From DASWOJ01 sp036398775 (lineage in GTDB: Bacteria > Pseudomonadota > Alphaproteobacteria > Acetobacterales > Acetobacteraceae): 29,265 bases of DNA. Below are positions 1-7,761 of the stretch, one piece after another. Numbering within the stretch: the first letter of the stretch is position 1; the number at the start of each line of letters is the position of its first letter. The notes under the pieces are model-generated. The model searched no databases, was not told the origin of the DNA, and worked only from the letters and a program-made list of their open reading frames with translations. The position numbers and the translations under genes were made by a program. Location of the stretch: positions 1 to 29,265 of the forward strand of contig DASWOJ010000240.1 in the NCBI GenBank assembly GCA_036398775.1, read 5' to 3'.

Positions 1-663
1 GGGGTGGTGGGCGGGGAAGCGGCCGTCAATCGTCTCGTTGAGCACGGTGTGCTCGCCGGGCAGCACCTTGAGCAGCCGGGTCAGCACCTCGCCTGCGGCG
101 CCGTTGGCGTTGTCCCACACGACCCGCAGCTTGCGGTCGCCGCCGTCCCAATCCTGCACCAGCCGGGCCACGTAGGCGTCCACCACGTCAACCGGGGCGT
201 CGGTGCCCTCGGCTTCGTCCACCACGTCCCCAGCCGCGGCCAGCCGGCCCAGCATCTGGATGTCGGGTCCGAAGAACGCCCTGCGGCCCAGCATCATCTT
301 GAAGCCGTTGTAGTCCGGCGGGTTGTGGCTGCCGGTCACCATCACGGCCCCGTCCGTTTCCAGCGTGGTCGCGGCGAAGTAAAGCAGCGGCGTCGGCCCG
401 CGGCCCACCTGCAGCACCTCCATGCCGCTGGCCTTCAATCCCTCGATCAATGCCCCGGCCAGCTCCGGCGAGGACAAGCGTCCGTCATAGCCAACCGCCA
501 CCCGGCGCCCGCCCGCCCGCGCGACGACGGTGCCGAAGGTGCGCCCGATGGCGAAGGCATCCGCCGGGTGCAGGGTGCGCCCGACCACGCCGCGTATGTC
601 GTATTCCCGCAGGCTGGTCGGATCGAAGTCGTGCCGGAATGCCGTGGCGGTCGCCGTGTCCAT
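1..663 (-). CDS. Phosphomannomutase/phosphoglucomutase, N-terminal 221 residues (truncated by window edge)
   Basis: This is an alpha-D-phosphohexomutase (AlgC/ManB/PgmG type) that interconverts hexose 6-phosphate and hexose 1-phosphate, supplying Man-1-P or Glc-1-P for nucleotide-sugar and envelope polysaccharide synthesis in the cytosol. Reading down from the ATG at 663-661, the frame stays open to base 1. The visible part shows the family's N-terminal EYDIRG motif (about residue 20), a GYDGR segment, and the active-site serine loop TGSHNP near residue 109, whose serine carries the phosphate. The C-terminal half lies outside the window. The start codon overlaps the galU stop by one base (TGATG), so translational coupling is likely. 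AlgC-type dual specificity is inferred from the domain; the exact sugar preference cannot be read here. Confidence 0.9.
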   Translation of the reverse strand, partial: MDTATATAFRHDFDPTSLREYDIRGVVGRTLHPADAFAIGRTFGTVVARAGGRRVAVGYDGRLSSPELAGALIEGLKASGMEVLQVGRGPTPLLYFAATTLETDGAVMVTGSHNPPDYNGFKMMLGRRAFFGPDIQMLGRLAAAGDVVDEAEGTDAPVDVVDAYVARLVQDWDGGDRKLRVVWDNANGAAGEVLTRLLKVLPGEHTVLNETIDGRFPAHHP

Positions 664-1541
664 CAGCCCTGTCCATCCGTGTAATGCCTCAGGAATGCCC
701 GGACCTCGTCCGCCAAGTCCGGGCGCTTAAGGGCAAACGCGATCTGCGCTTCCAGGAAGCCGATCTTGTCGCCGCAGTCGAACCGCTTGCCCTCGTAGCG
801 GAGGCCGTGGAACGGCGTGTGCCCGATCATCTTGGCCATCGCGTCAGTGAGCTGCACCTCGTTGCCGGCGCCGCGCTCCATCAGGGACAGATGGGTGATG
901 ACCTCCGGCAACAGCACATAGCGGCCGATCACCGACAGGTTGCTGGGGGCGTCGGCCGGCTTCGGCTTCTCGACCAGGCCGAGCACCTCCACCATACGGC
1001 CGTCATCCTCGCCGATGCGCAGGATGCCGTAGCGGTTGGTCTGGTCGTGCGGCACCTCGGCCACCGCCACCACGTTGCCGCCGGTCTGCGCGTAGGCGTC
1101 GGCGAGCTGCTTGAGGCACGACGTCTCGCTCAGGACCAGGTCGTCCGGCAGCAGGATGGCGAAGGGGTCGTCGCCGATGAAGGCGCGGGCGCACCAGATG
1201 GCGTGACCCAGGCCCAGCGGAACCTGCTGGCGGACGGTGGTGATGCTGCCGGGCTGGATCTTCATGGTGTCGAGCATGGCGATCAGCTCGGTCTTGCCGC
1301 GCTCCCGCAGGTTCGCCTCCAGTTCCACCGCAACGTCGAAGTGGTCTATGATCGCGGTCTTGCCGCGCCCGGTGACGAGGCAGAACTGGTCAATGCCTGC
1401 TTCCAGCGCCTCCTCTATGGCATACTGGATGAGGGGCTTGTCCACGACGGGCAACATCTCTTTTGCCATCGCCTTGGTCGCGGGCAGGAACCGGGTGCCG
1501 AGACCGGCTACCGGCAGCACCGCCTTTCGCAGCTTCTTCAT
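663..1541 (-). CDS. galU: UTP--glucose-1-phosphate uridylyltransferase
   Basis: GalU makes UDP-glucose from UTP and glucose 1-phosphate in the cytosol; UDP-glucose feeds lipopolysaccharide, exopolysaccharide and glycan synthesis. The 292-residue product begins MKKLRKAVLPVAGLGTRFLP, with the nucleotide-binding GLGTRFLPATKAM loop at residues 13-25 and the following KEMLPVVDKP at 27-36, both typical of bacterial GalU. An in-frame ATG 42 bases upstream (1583) would add a 14-residue leader unlike the family, so I chose the ATG at 1541. The stop overlaps the start of the downstream phosphohexomutase, and the two enzymes act in sequence (Glc-6-P to Glc-1-P to UDP-Glc). The length fits the family (about 290-300). 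Confidence 0.95.
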   Translation of the reverse strand: MKKLRKAVLPVAGLGTRFLPATKAMAKEMLPVVDKPLIQYAIEEALEAGIDQFCLVTGRGKTAIIDHFDVAVELEANLRERGKTELIAMLDTMKIQPGSITTVRQQVPLGLGHAIWCARAFIGDDPFAILLPDDLVLSETSCLKQLADAYAQTGGNVVAVAEVPHDQTNRYGILRIGEDDGRMVEVLGLVEKPKPADAPSNLSVIGRYVLLPEVITHLSLMERGAGNEVQLTDAMAKMIGHTPFHGLRYEGKRFDCGDKIGFLEAQIAFALKRPDLADEVRAFLRHYTDGQG

Positions 1542-1796
1542 ACGTGGGGCGTTCCATATGCGTGTTGGGGGCGGGTGCCCCATAGGTTGCGGGCGACCGT
1601 GCCATGCCCGGCGGGGTGCGGCAAGTTTGGAACGGTTATGCTGCCTCGTCTCGCTTTGGCAGGAGTTGGGGACTGCGGGCGCTTGGGGAGGAGCAGGGCA
1701 CCCCTAGCGTGGGGGGTGCATGGCTTGGTGTAGGCTGACCCAGCGCCGCAAGACCCCCGCACCCCGACCCTCTCCCGGGGGAGAGGGAGCAGTATG
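1542..1796. other. Intergenic region between galU and the J-protein gene
   Basis: This is a 255-base gap between two minus-strand genes. It holds a perfect short palindrome of a dispersed repeat family near the J-protein end (1761-1790, listed separately). I saw no further coding frame with a recognisable product. The galU promoter should lie here, but I could not point to convincing -35 and -10 boxes. Confidence 0.6.
1761..1790. repeat. Palindromic intergenic repeat (CCCTCTCCC family), possible terminator of maeB unit
   Basis: Bases 1768-1776 and 1779-1787 are perfect inverted 9-mers (CCCTCTCCC / GGGAGAGGG) with a 2-base loop, preceded by CACCCCGA-like sequence. The same CACCCC-AACCCTCTCCC theme recurs at 8464-8508 and 8573-8605. 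It lies about 10 bases past the J-protein stop on the minus strand, so the hairpin could end or protect that transcript. No U-tract follows, so intrinsic termination is uncertain. Confidence 0.7.
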
Positions 1797-2243
1797 CTAT
1801 CGGCGCAGCAGGGTGTCGCGGGCTTGGTTCACCCTTGCGGCAAGCCAGTCCGATCCGCCGCTGTCCGGATGCGCTACCCGCATCAGCCGGACCCAGGCTT
1901 CCCGCACGTCGGCGTCCGACACCGGGTCTTGCAACCCAAGCACCGCCAGGGCCTCCGACCGCGGCATCCGCCCGCCTCGTGAGGGTGGCGCGCCCGGGCG
2001 GCCCGGCGTCGGCAGCTTGCCCTCCTGCCACCAGCTCAGCGCCAGGGGACCCAGCAACACGGCGGCAAACAGCGCCGACACGCCGCGACCCGTCAACAGC
2101 AGCCCGGCGCCGATGGCGAGGCCGGCCAGTGCCGCCAGCCAGCCCAGCATCGCCTTCAGGTTCGCCACCCGCGCCTGCGCAAAGCCGCGCGCCGCCCAGA
2201 GCAGCACCGCCAGCGACAGGAGGCCAAGGGCAACGGGGATCAT
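1797..2243 (-). CDS. Membrane-anchored J-domain protein (TIM14/DjlA-like co-chaperone)
   Basis: This is a 148-residue predicted inner-membrane protein with a C-terminal J domain. Residues 1-20 and about 31-70 are strongly hydrophobic, giving two or three membrane segments. A Pro/Gly-rich linker follows, then the J domain from about residue 92 (SEALAVLGL...) with the diagnostic HPD tripeptide in RVAHPDSGGS near residue 124 and the NQARDTLL helix at the end. HPD is the motif by which J proteins stimulate DnaK ATPase, so a role as a membrane-tethered DnaK partner is likely; the client is unknown. Alphaproteobacterial proteins of this type are often compared with mitochondrial TIM14/Pam18. The start is 10 bases downstream of the maeB stop, so the two are probably co-transcribed. 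Confidence 0.85.
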   Translation of the reverse strand: MIPVALGLLSLAVLLWAARGFAQARVANLKAMLGWLAALAGLAIGAGLLLTGRGVSALFAAVLLGPLALSWWQEGKLPTPGRPGAPPSRGGRMPRSEALAVLGLQDPVSDADVREAWVRLMRVAHPDSGGSDWLAARVNQARDTLLRR

Positions 2244-2253
2244 GCGGAGATTC

Positions 2254-4566
2254 TTATGCCGCCGGGGTCTCGGGCGGGAAGGCCACTGCCGGGTCCACGC
2301 CGAGTGCGCCCTCCATGGCGGCCACGGCGCTGATGTTTACGATGCCGCGCGCCGTCACGCTGGGGATCAGGACGTGGATCGGCTTGCTCATGCCGAGGAG
2401 CAGCGGACCGATCGGCAGGCCGTCCGCACCTGCCTTCAGCAGGTTGAAGGCGATGTTGGCCGCATCCAGCCCCGGCATCACCAGCAGGTTCGCCGTGCCC
2501 GACAGTCGGCTGTCAGGCACGGCACGGTCCCGCAGCGACTCGACCAGCGCGGCATCCGGGTGCATCTCGCCATCCACCTCCAGCTCCGGGCGGGCGGCCC
2601 GCACCAGCGCCAGCGCCTGCCGCATCCGCCGCGCGCTGTCCGAGTTGCTGGACCCGAAGGAGGAATGCGACATCAGCGCCGCCTTGGGCACGATGCCGAA
2701 GGCGCGCACGGCGCTGGCGGCCAGCCCGGTCATCTCCGCCACCTGCGCCGCCGTCGGCTCCAGGTTCATATGGGTGTCGCAGACGAACAGCGCGCCAGCC
2801 TGCAGGATCAGGCAGGACAGGGCGTAAATGCGCGACACGTCGGGACGGCGGGGGATGATCGGCATGACATACTGCATGTGCCGCCACCAGTCGCCGGTGC
2901 CGCCGCAGATGGCGGCGTCGCACTGGCCGGATTGCAGCAGCATCGCCGCGGCCACCGTGGGGCGGCGCACGATTCGGCGGGACGCAGCGTCCGCAGGCGT
3001 GCCCCGGCGACCTACCAAATGCTGGTACTGCGCCACCAGCGGATCGAACACCGCCGAGTCTGCCGAGGGGTCCAGGATCTGCACCGCGCCGCCCAGGTCC
3101 AGGCGCAGCCCCATCTCCCGCACCCGCGCCGTGATGTGCTCCCGCCGGCCCAGCAGGATCGGCCGGGCGATGCCGTCGTCCACCAGCGTCTGCACGGCGC
3201 GCAGCACGCGCGGGTCCTCGCCCTCGGCATAGACGATGCGCTGCGGCGACGCCTTCGCCGCCTCGAACACCGGGCGCATGAGCTGTCCCGACCGGAACAC
3301 GAACCGCTCCAGCTCGCGCCGGTAGGCGTCGAAGTCGGCGATGGGACGCTTGGCGACGCCGCTCCGCATGGCCGCGGCGGCGACGGCGGGGGCGATCTGC
3401 AGGATCAGGCGGGGGTCGAAGGGCTTGGGAATGATGTATTCCGGCCCGAACACCGGGGCGGCGCCGCCATAGGCTGCGGCCACGACCTCGCTCGCCTCCA
3501 CCCGCGCCAGCACGGCGATGGCCTCGACGCAGGCGACCTTCATCTCCTCGTTGATCTCGGTCGCGCCCACGTCCAGCGCGCCGCGGAAAATGAAGGGGAA
3601 GCACAGGACGTTGTTGACCTGGTTCGGGAAGTCGCTGCGCCCAGTGGCGATGATCGCGTCGGGCCGGGCGGCGCGGGCGGCGTCGGGCGTGATCTCCGGG
3701 TCGGGGTTGGCCAGCGCCAGGATCAGGGGTTTTTCGGCCATGTCCGCCAGCCACTCGGGCTTCAGCACATTGGGCGCGGACAAGCCCAGGAACACGTCGG
3801 CGCCGGGCAGCGCGTCCGGCAGGCGGCGGGCGTCGGTCTGCCGGGCATAGCGGGCCATGTTGGGCGGCATGTTCTCGTCACGCCCCTCATAGACCACGCC
3901 CTTGATGTCGGTCAGCGTGACGTTGCCCACCGGCATGCCCATCGCCACCAGCAGGTCCACGCAGGCCAGCGCCGCCGCGCCGGCGCCGGATGTCACCACG
4001 CGCGCCGTCTCCAGCGTCTTGCCTTGCAGCATCAGCCCGTTGCGGATGGCGGCGGCGACGATGATGGCGGTGCCGTGCTGGTCGTCGTGAAACACCGGGA
4101 TGCCCATGCGGGCACGCAGCCGGCGCTCGATCTCGAAGCACTCGGGCGCCTTGATGTCCTCCAGGTTGATCGCGCCGAAGGTCGGCTCAAGCGCTGCGAC
4201 CACGTTCACGAACAAGTCGGGGTCGGCGGCGTCCACCTCGATGTCGAACACGTCTATGCCGGCGAACTTCTTGAACAGGACGGCCTTGCCCTCCATCACC
4301 GGCTTGCCGGCGAGCGCGCCGATGTTGCCCAGGCCGAGCACGGCGGTGCCGTTGCTGATGACGGCGACCAGGTTGCCGCGCGCCGTCAGGTCCAGTGCGG
4401 CGTCAGGGTCCGCCTTGATCGCCTCGCAGGCCGCGGCAACGCCGGGTGAATACGCCAGCGCCAGGTCGCGCTGGGTCGCCATGCGCTTCGTGGCCTCGAT
4501 GGCCAGCTTCCCCGGGCGCGGCAGGCGGTGGTAGTCCAGCGCGGCCTTGCGGAAGTCTTCGTCCAT
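2254..4566 (-). CDS. maeB: NADP-dependent malic enzyme with C-terminal phosphotransacetylase-like domain
   Basis: MaeB oxidatively decarboxylates malate to pyruvate, generating NADPH, in central carbon metabolism. The 770-residue length matches the two-domain MaeB family (E. coli MaeB is 759). Residues 1 to about 430 are the malic enzyme module: the catalytic tyrosine in AYSPGV (Tyr39), LGLGNIG at 77-83, the catalytic lysine in EGKAVLFKK (Lys94), metal ligands in LEDIKAPE (136-137) and FHDDQHGTA (161-162), and later ANPDPEI. From about residue 430 (YAEGEDPRVLRA) to the end is the Pta-like domain, which in this family usually has no transacetylase activity and serves allosteric control by acetyl-CoA. 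A J-domain membrane protein follows 10 bases downstream. The ATG at 4566 is preceded by an AGG-containing leader. Confidence 0.96.
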   Translation of the reverse strand: MDEDFRKAALDYHRLPRPGKLAIEATKRMATQRDLALAYSPGVAAACEAIKADPDAALDLTARGNLVAVISNGTAVLGLGNIGALAGKPVMEGKAVLFKKFAGIDVFDIEVDAADPDLFVNVVAALEPTFGAINLEDIKAPECFEIERRLRARMGIPVFHDDQHGTAIIVAAAIRNGLMLQGKTLETARVVTSGAGAAALACVDLLVAMGMPVGNVTLTDIKGVVYEGRDENMPPNMARYARQTDARRLPDALPGADVFLGLSAPNVLKPEWLADMAEKPLILALANPDPEITPDAARAARPDAIIATGRSDFPNQVNNVLCFPFIFRGALDVGATEINEEMKVACVEAIAVLARVEASEVVAAAYGGAAPVFGPEYIIPKPFDPRLILQIAPAVAAAAMRSGVAKRPIADFDAYRRELERFVFRSGQLMRPVFEAAKASPQRIVYAEGEDPRVLRAVQTLVDDGIARPILLGRREHITARVREMGLRLDLGGAVQILDPSADSAVFDPLVAQYQHLVGRRGTPADAASRRIVRRPTVAAAMLLQSGQCDAAICGGTGDWWRHMQYVMPIIPRRPDVSRIYALSCLILQAGALFVCDTHMNLEPTAAQVAEMTGLAASAVRAFGIVPKAALMSHSSFGSSNSDSARRMRQALALVRAARPELEVDGEMHPDAALVESLRDRAVPDSRLSGTANLLVMPGLDAANIAFNLLKAGADGLPIGPLLLGMSKPIHVLIPSVTARGIVNISAVAAMEGALGVDPAVAFPPETPAA

Positions 4567-4710
4567 GGCAGGTGCCTCATCCCTCTTGCGTCCGGCATGG
4601 TGCCCCTGGTGCGCGAGGAGGGCAAACCCCGGCCGGACTTGCCGGAGCAGCCGTTACGGATGAATGTGCGTCGCGGCTGCCCTGGATGACATGGGGGCCG
4701 GGTGCGTGAC

Positions 4711-4714
4711 AGGA
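4711..4714 (+). promoter_or_regulatory. Ribosome binding site deciding the start of the small unknown gene
   Basis: AGGA lies 6 bases before the GTG at 4721. The upstream in-frame ATGs (4664 and 4691) have no comparable Shine-Dalgarno match, so this site favours the GTG start. Confidence 0.55.
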
Positions 4715-4720
4715 CCGCCA

Positions 4721-5113
4721 GTGGCCAGGAAGAAGACCAGCATCCGCGTTGAGAACGCCGCCCTGCCTACGGGGGCGCAGATCCAGGCCGGAACGCCCCC
4801 TTCCCCACCGTTCGGACCCCGTGAAGCCGCTGCCCTGATTGAGGCAGGCAGGCTGGACGTGGCGGCCGGGCTGGCGATGGCGGCGCTGGACCGCTGCGCC
4901 GTCGCTGGGAATACGGAGGCTGCTGCCGCCGCCGTGGTCCTGCGCGCCCAGCAGGCGGCGCTGGCCGGCCTGCCGCCGCTGCATGATGCACCTCGCCGGC
5001 TGCCGCGCGCCAACGAGCGGGGCGTTGCAGCCTTTACCGAGCTGCTCGCCCTGCTGCGCCTGCAGGACGGCCAACTGGCCGAGTTGCAGACTGCCTTGGC
5101 CGAATTGACCTAG
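4721..5113 (+). CDS. Unrecognised 130-residue protein preceding the glycosyltransferase
   Basis: I do not recognise this gene. With the GTG start at 4721 (AGGA six bases upstream) the product is 130 residues; starting at the ATG at 4664 would give 149. It opens with a basic stretch (ARKKTSIR), then a low-complexity Pro/Gly part, then an alanine-rich helical region (about residues 40-130) ending in leucine-spaced ELLALLRLQDGQLAELQTAL, which could form a coiled coil. No signal peptide or membrane segment is visible. The stop TAG lies 9 bases before the GTG of the large glycosyltransferase, and AGGG at the stop may be that gene's ribosome binding site, so they are likely one operon. An accessory role for the glycosyltransferase is guesswork from position only. 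Confidence 0.65.
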   Translation: MARKKTSIRVENAALPTGAQIQAGTPPSPPFGPREAAALIEAGRLDVAAGLAMAALDRCAVAGNTEAAAAAVVLRAQQAALAGLPPLHDAPRRLPRANERGVAAFTELLALLRLQDGQLAELQTALAELT

Positions 5114-5122
5114 GGCTGCATC

Positions 5123-7621
5123 GTGGCGCGCATTCACGTGTTTGCCGCGGAGGCACCGGCGTCGCTGGACCGTGCCGCCAACGCCGCAGGGCTGCGCGGG
5201 GCGCAACTGGTCGCGGCGCTGCGGGCCGGTGGGCACGAGGTCAGCGTGTCCATCCCCGCCGAGGCTGCGCCCAGCCGGGACGTGGTGGACCCGCCGTTCC
5301 TGCACGACCGGCGCAGCTGCCTGGACCTGCTGCATCGGATGCGGCCCGGCCTGGTGGTCTGGATGGACCCGCTGATCCGCAGCACGCCGTTCGGCGGCGG
5401 CGCGCTGCACGTTTGCGACCTGTGTAGCCTGGGCGCGCCCGCGGGCGAACTGCGCGGCACGATCGCGCGGCATGTGGCCGGCGCCGGGCTGGTGCTGACG
5501 GGGTCGGCTGGTCAGGACGGTTTCTGGACTGCGGCGCTGGGGCAGTCCGCCGCTGCATCGGCCGCCGCTGCATCTGTCATCGTGCCCTATGCGACGCCGC
5601 CTACCCTCATCGTGCCGCTCCAGCCCGGTGCGTCGGAACTACGCCGCCTGCACGTCCCGGGCGGCCTGCACCTGCGCCCGGGCGGGCTGGCCTGGCTGGC
5701 GCGGGCCGCGGCGTGGTGCGCCGTGCGCGGCATCGGCCTGCACATCGCCCCGCCGCCGGGCGGCGTAACGGACCTGGCGGCGATGCAGGCGCTCCGTGCC
5801 CTGGAGACCATGCCCGGGGTCCACCTGCTCCACGCGCCGGACCTGCGGACAGTGCTGAGCGGCTATGGCCCCGGGAGCCTGGTGCTCGACCTCGCGGATG
5901 ACAGCGCGGAGCGCCGGCTGGCCAGCCCGGCACCGGTGGTGGACGCGCTGACCCACGGCGTGCCGCTGCTGACCAACTGCGGCGGCGACTTGGCCCGCCG
6001 GCTGCTGCGGGCCAACGCGGCCGCAGCACTTCCGCCGGGCGCAGCGCCGGAGGATGGCGTGCTGGAGGCGGCGCTCGACGGGGTGGCCGCGCTGCCGGTT
6101 GAGGGCCTGGCCGCCATGTCCGCCGCCGCCCGCAAATGCGCCGCCGACTGGTTCGACGCCGCGGACGCCCAGGCCGTGCTGCTGGGTGCGCTGGATGGCG
6201 CCGCGAAACGCCGCACAGGCCGGCGCCCCGGGCCACCCCTGCCGCCGCCGCAGGTGCTGGTGCTGACGGAATACGAAAGCTACATGCGCCGGCTGCGGGT
6301 GGATCTTCCTTTGGGCGCGCTGCATCAGGAGGGAGGCATCGGCGGCTATGCAGTTTGGAGCAAGGGCCGCCTGGGCTTCAGCACGCGCGGCGGGGAGGCT
6401 GACCCGGCGTTTGACGCGATTTGGGTGCAGCGGGACCTGCCGCCTGACCTGGTGCTGGCGCTGGGGGCGCTGAACCGGCCCTACCTGCTGGATATTGACG
6501 ACAACCTGCTGGTGTCCCCCGCCTACCGCGCGCCGCTGCCGCCGGCCCAGCTGCAATCGGTGCGCAGCCTGGTGCGGGGCTGCACGGCCATCACGACCGC
6601 CAGCGACCGGCTGGCCGGCCTGCTGCAGGAACATGCCCGCACGGTCCTGGTGGACCGCGCCGTGACCTGCCGCAACCTGGCGACGGAGCAGCCGCCCTGG
6701 GTCGCGGCGGGTGCGCCGGGCTGCGTGGTTTGGGCCTCCAGCGACGTACCTGCCCTTACCGGCAGCTATGCGGGCATCGTGCGCGCCGTACGCGATTTCT
6801 GCCTGGCGCACGGGCTACGCCTGGTCTGCATCGGCGCGCCGCCGCCGGGCTTGGCGCTGGAGGCTGGCGTCAGCACCGAGCACCTGGGCCTGATGCCCTA
6901 TGCCGCCTACCTGTCGCACCTGCGCGCCCTGGCGCCCGCCATCCTGGTCGCGCCGCTGGACACCGGCGCCGACCCGGTGACGCAGGACTTCATAGACGGC
7001 AAGAGCGACATCAAGGTGCTGGAGGCGCTTGTCACCGGCCTGATCGGCGTGTTCAGCGACGCCAGCGCCTACCGCGACACCGACCTGCCGGCGCCGATCC
7101 TGTGCCGCAACGACCATGCGGGCTGGCTGGCCGGGCTGGAGCGGGCGCGGCAGGCGTGCCTGCACGGCGGGCCGCGGCGCGAGCTGCCAGCCAACCGAAT
7201 CGCCAGCGGCCCGGGCCTGTCCGGCTGGGCGGAGGCGCTGGACCGGGTGCGGCTGCGCCATCCGATGCGCTTGTCCGAGTTGGAGCAGGCCGTGGCGCTG
7301 AACCGCACGACGCTGCTGCGCCGGGTGCTAGGTCCGGAGGAGTTCGATGCCGAGTGGTATATGTCCGTCAACCCGGACGTGAAGAAGGCCGTGGCTGCCG
7401 GGCAGATAACGGCCTATGGCCACTACTCCGCCCACGGATTCTTCGAGGGCCGGCCGGGCAATCCCGACGAGTTGGCCCGGGAGGACGGCGAAGGGTTCTG
7501 GGGCAACGTGCTGAACACCTTGTCCGACGTCCGGATTTCGGTCGAGGGACGGGCGGCGGCGCTGGATGCGCTGCAGGCACGCCGCCGGAAGCGGCAACGG
7601 CCCGGGTTCAGCGGAAATTAG
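5123..7621 (+). CDS. Large protein with two glycosyltransferase-like (GT-B) domains and a C-terminal NPDV module
   Basis: This 832-residue cytosolic protein appears to hold two GT-B-like modules. Residues 1 to about 365 begin MARIHVFAAE and include a sugar-nucleotide-type segment PVVDALTHGVPLLTNCGG. Residues about 374-720 start QVLVLTEYESYM and contain YLLDIDDNLL (near 458) and KSDIKVLEALVTGLIGVFSD (near 627), the latter matching the group 1 glycosyltransferase donor-site pattern with its conserved Glu. Near 741 the motif FDAEWYMSVNPDV followed by YGHYSAHGFFEGR matches a short module often attached to polysaccharide glycosyltransferases in alphaproteobacteria. The donor, acceptor and polymer are unknown. 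The start is GTG, with AGGG 7 bases upstream overlapping the previous gene's stop. Whether the first module is catalytic is unclear: I see no obvious EX7E motif in it. Confidence 0.8.
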   Translation: MARIHVFAAEAPASLDRAANAAGLRGAQLVAALRAGGHEVSVSIPAEAAPSRDVVDPPFLHDRRSCLDLLHRMRPGLVVWMDPLIRSTPFGGGALHVCDLCSLGAPAGELRGTIARHVAGAGLVLTGSAGQDGFWTAALGQSAAASAAAASVIVPYATPPTLIVPLQPGASELRRLHVPGGLHLRPGGLAWLARAAAWCAVRGIGLHIAPPPGGVTDLAAMQALRALETMPGVHLLHAPDLRTVLSGYGPGSLVLDLADDSAERRLASPAPVVDALTHGVPLLTNCGGDLARRLLRANAAAALPPGAAPEDGVLEAALDGVAALPVEGLAAMSAAARKCAADWFDAADAQAVLLGALDGAAKRRTGRRPGPPLPPPQVLVLTEYESYMRRLRVDLPLGALHQEGGIGGYAVWSKGRLGFSTRGGEADPAFDAIWVQRDLPPDLVLALGALNRPYLLDIDDNLLVSPAYRAPLPPAQLQSVRSLVRGCTAITTASDRLAGLLQEHARTVLVDRAVTCRNLATEQPPWVAAGAPGCVVWASSDVPALTGSYAGIVRAVRDFCLAHGLRLVCIGAPPPGLALEAGVSTEHLGLMPYAAYLSHLRALAPAILVAPLDTGADPVTQDFIDGKSDIKVLEALVTGLIGVFSDASAYRDTDLPAPILCRNDHAGWLAGLERARQACLHGGPRRELPANRIASGPGLSGWAEALDRVRLRHPMRLSELEQAVALNRTTLLRRVLGPEEFDAEWYMSVNPDVKKAVAAGQITAYGHYSAHGFFEGRPGNPDELAREDGEGFWGNVLNTLSDVRISVEGRAAALDALQARRRKRQRPGFSGN

Positions 7622-7635
7622 GGGATCGGCGGGTA

Positions 7636-7718
7636 TGCGGTCGAGAAGACTCGAACTTCCACAGGGTTTCCCCCACAAGCACCTCAAGCTTGCGCGTCTA
7701 CCATTTCGCCACGACCGC
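7636..7718 (-). tRNA. tRNA-Leu (anticodon GAG)
   Basis: Read on the minus strand, the 7-bp acceptor stem GCGGTCG / CGACCGC is complete with discriminator A at 7636. The anticodon arm is CAAGC-TTGAGGT-GCTTG, giving anticodon GAG, which decodes CUC/CUU leucine codons. A long variable arm (class II) precedes the T arm, whose loop reads TTCGAGT. The length is 83 without CCA, and the genome does not encode CCA (TAC follows), so a CCA-adding enzyme is needed. It ends 14 bases from the convergent glycosyltransferase stop and starts 24 bases from the divergent lipB ATG. Confidence 0.96.
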
Positions 7719-7732
7719 ATCGTGCCGCGGCC

Positions 7733-7761
7733 GGTATAGCGGATGGCGGAGGCCGCTTCAA
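7733..7761 (-). promoter_or_regulatory. Probable sigma70 promoter of the tRNA-Leu gene
   Basis: On the minus strand TTGAAG (7761-7756) and TATACC (7738-7733) are separated by 17 bases, the optimal spacing, with 14 bases from the -10 box to the first base of the tRNA. The -35 box and spacer cover the proposed lipB ATG at 7743 and its first codons, so this regulatory site lies inside or against the lipB coding start. Confidence 0.65.

Noticed and set aside
450..1733. A plus-strand open frame of 427 codons opposite galU and the phosphohexomutase
   Set aside because: It is the reverse-strand shadow of two recognised enzymes; the composition is codon-bias noise.
1720..4449. A very long plus-strand open frame (909 codons) opposite maeB
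   Set aside because: It is antisense to a clear two-domain malic enzyme. Its translation is His/Arg/Gly-rich low-complexity sequence with no family features, as expected for the reverse frame of a GC-rich gene.
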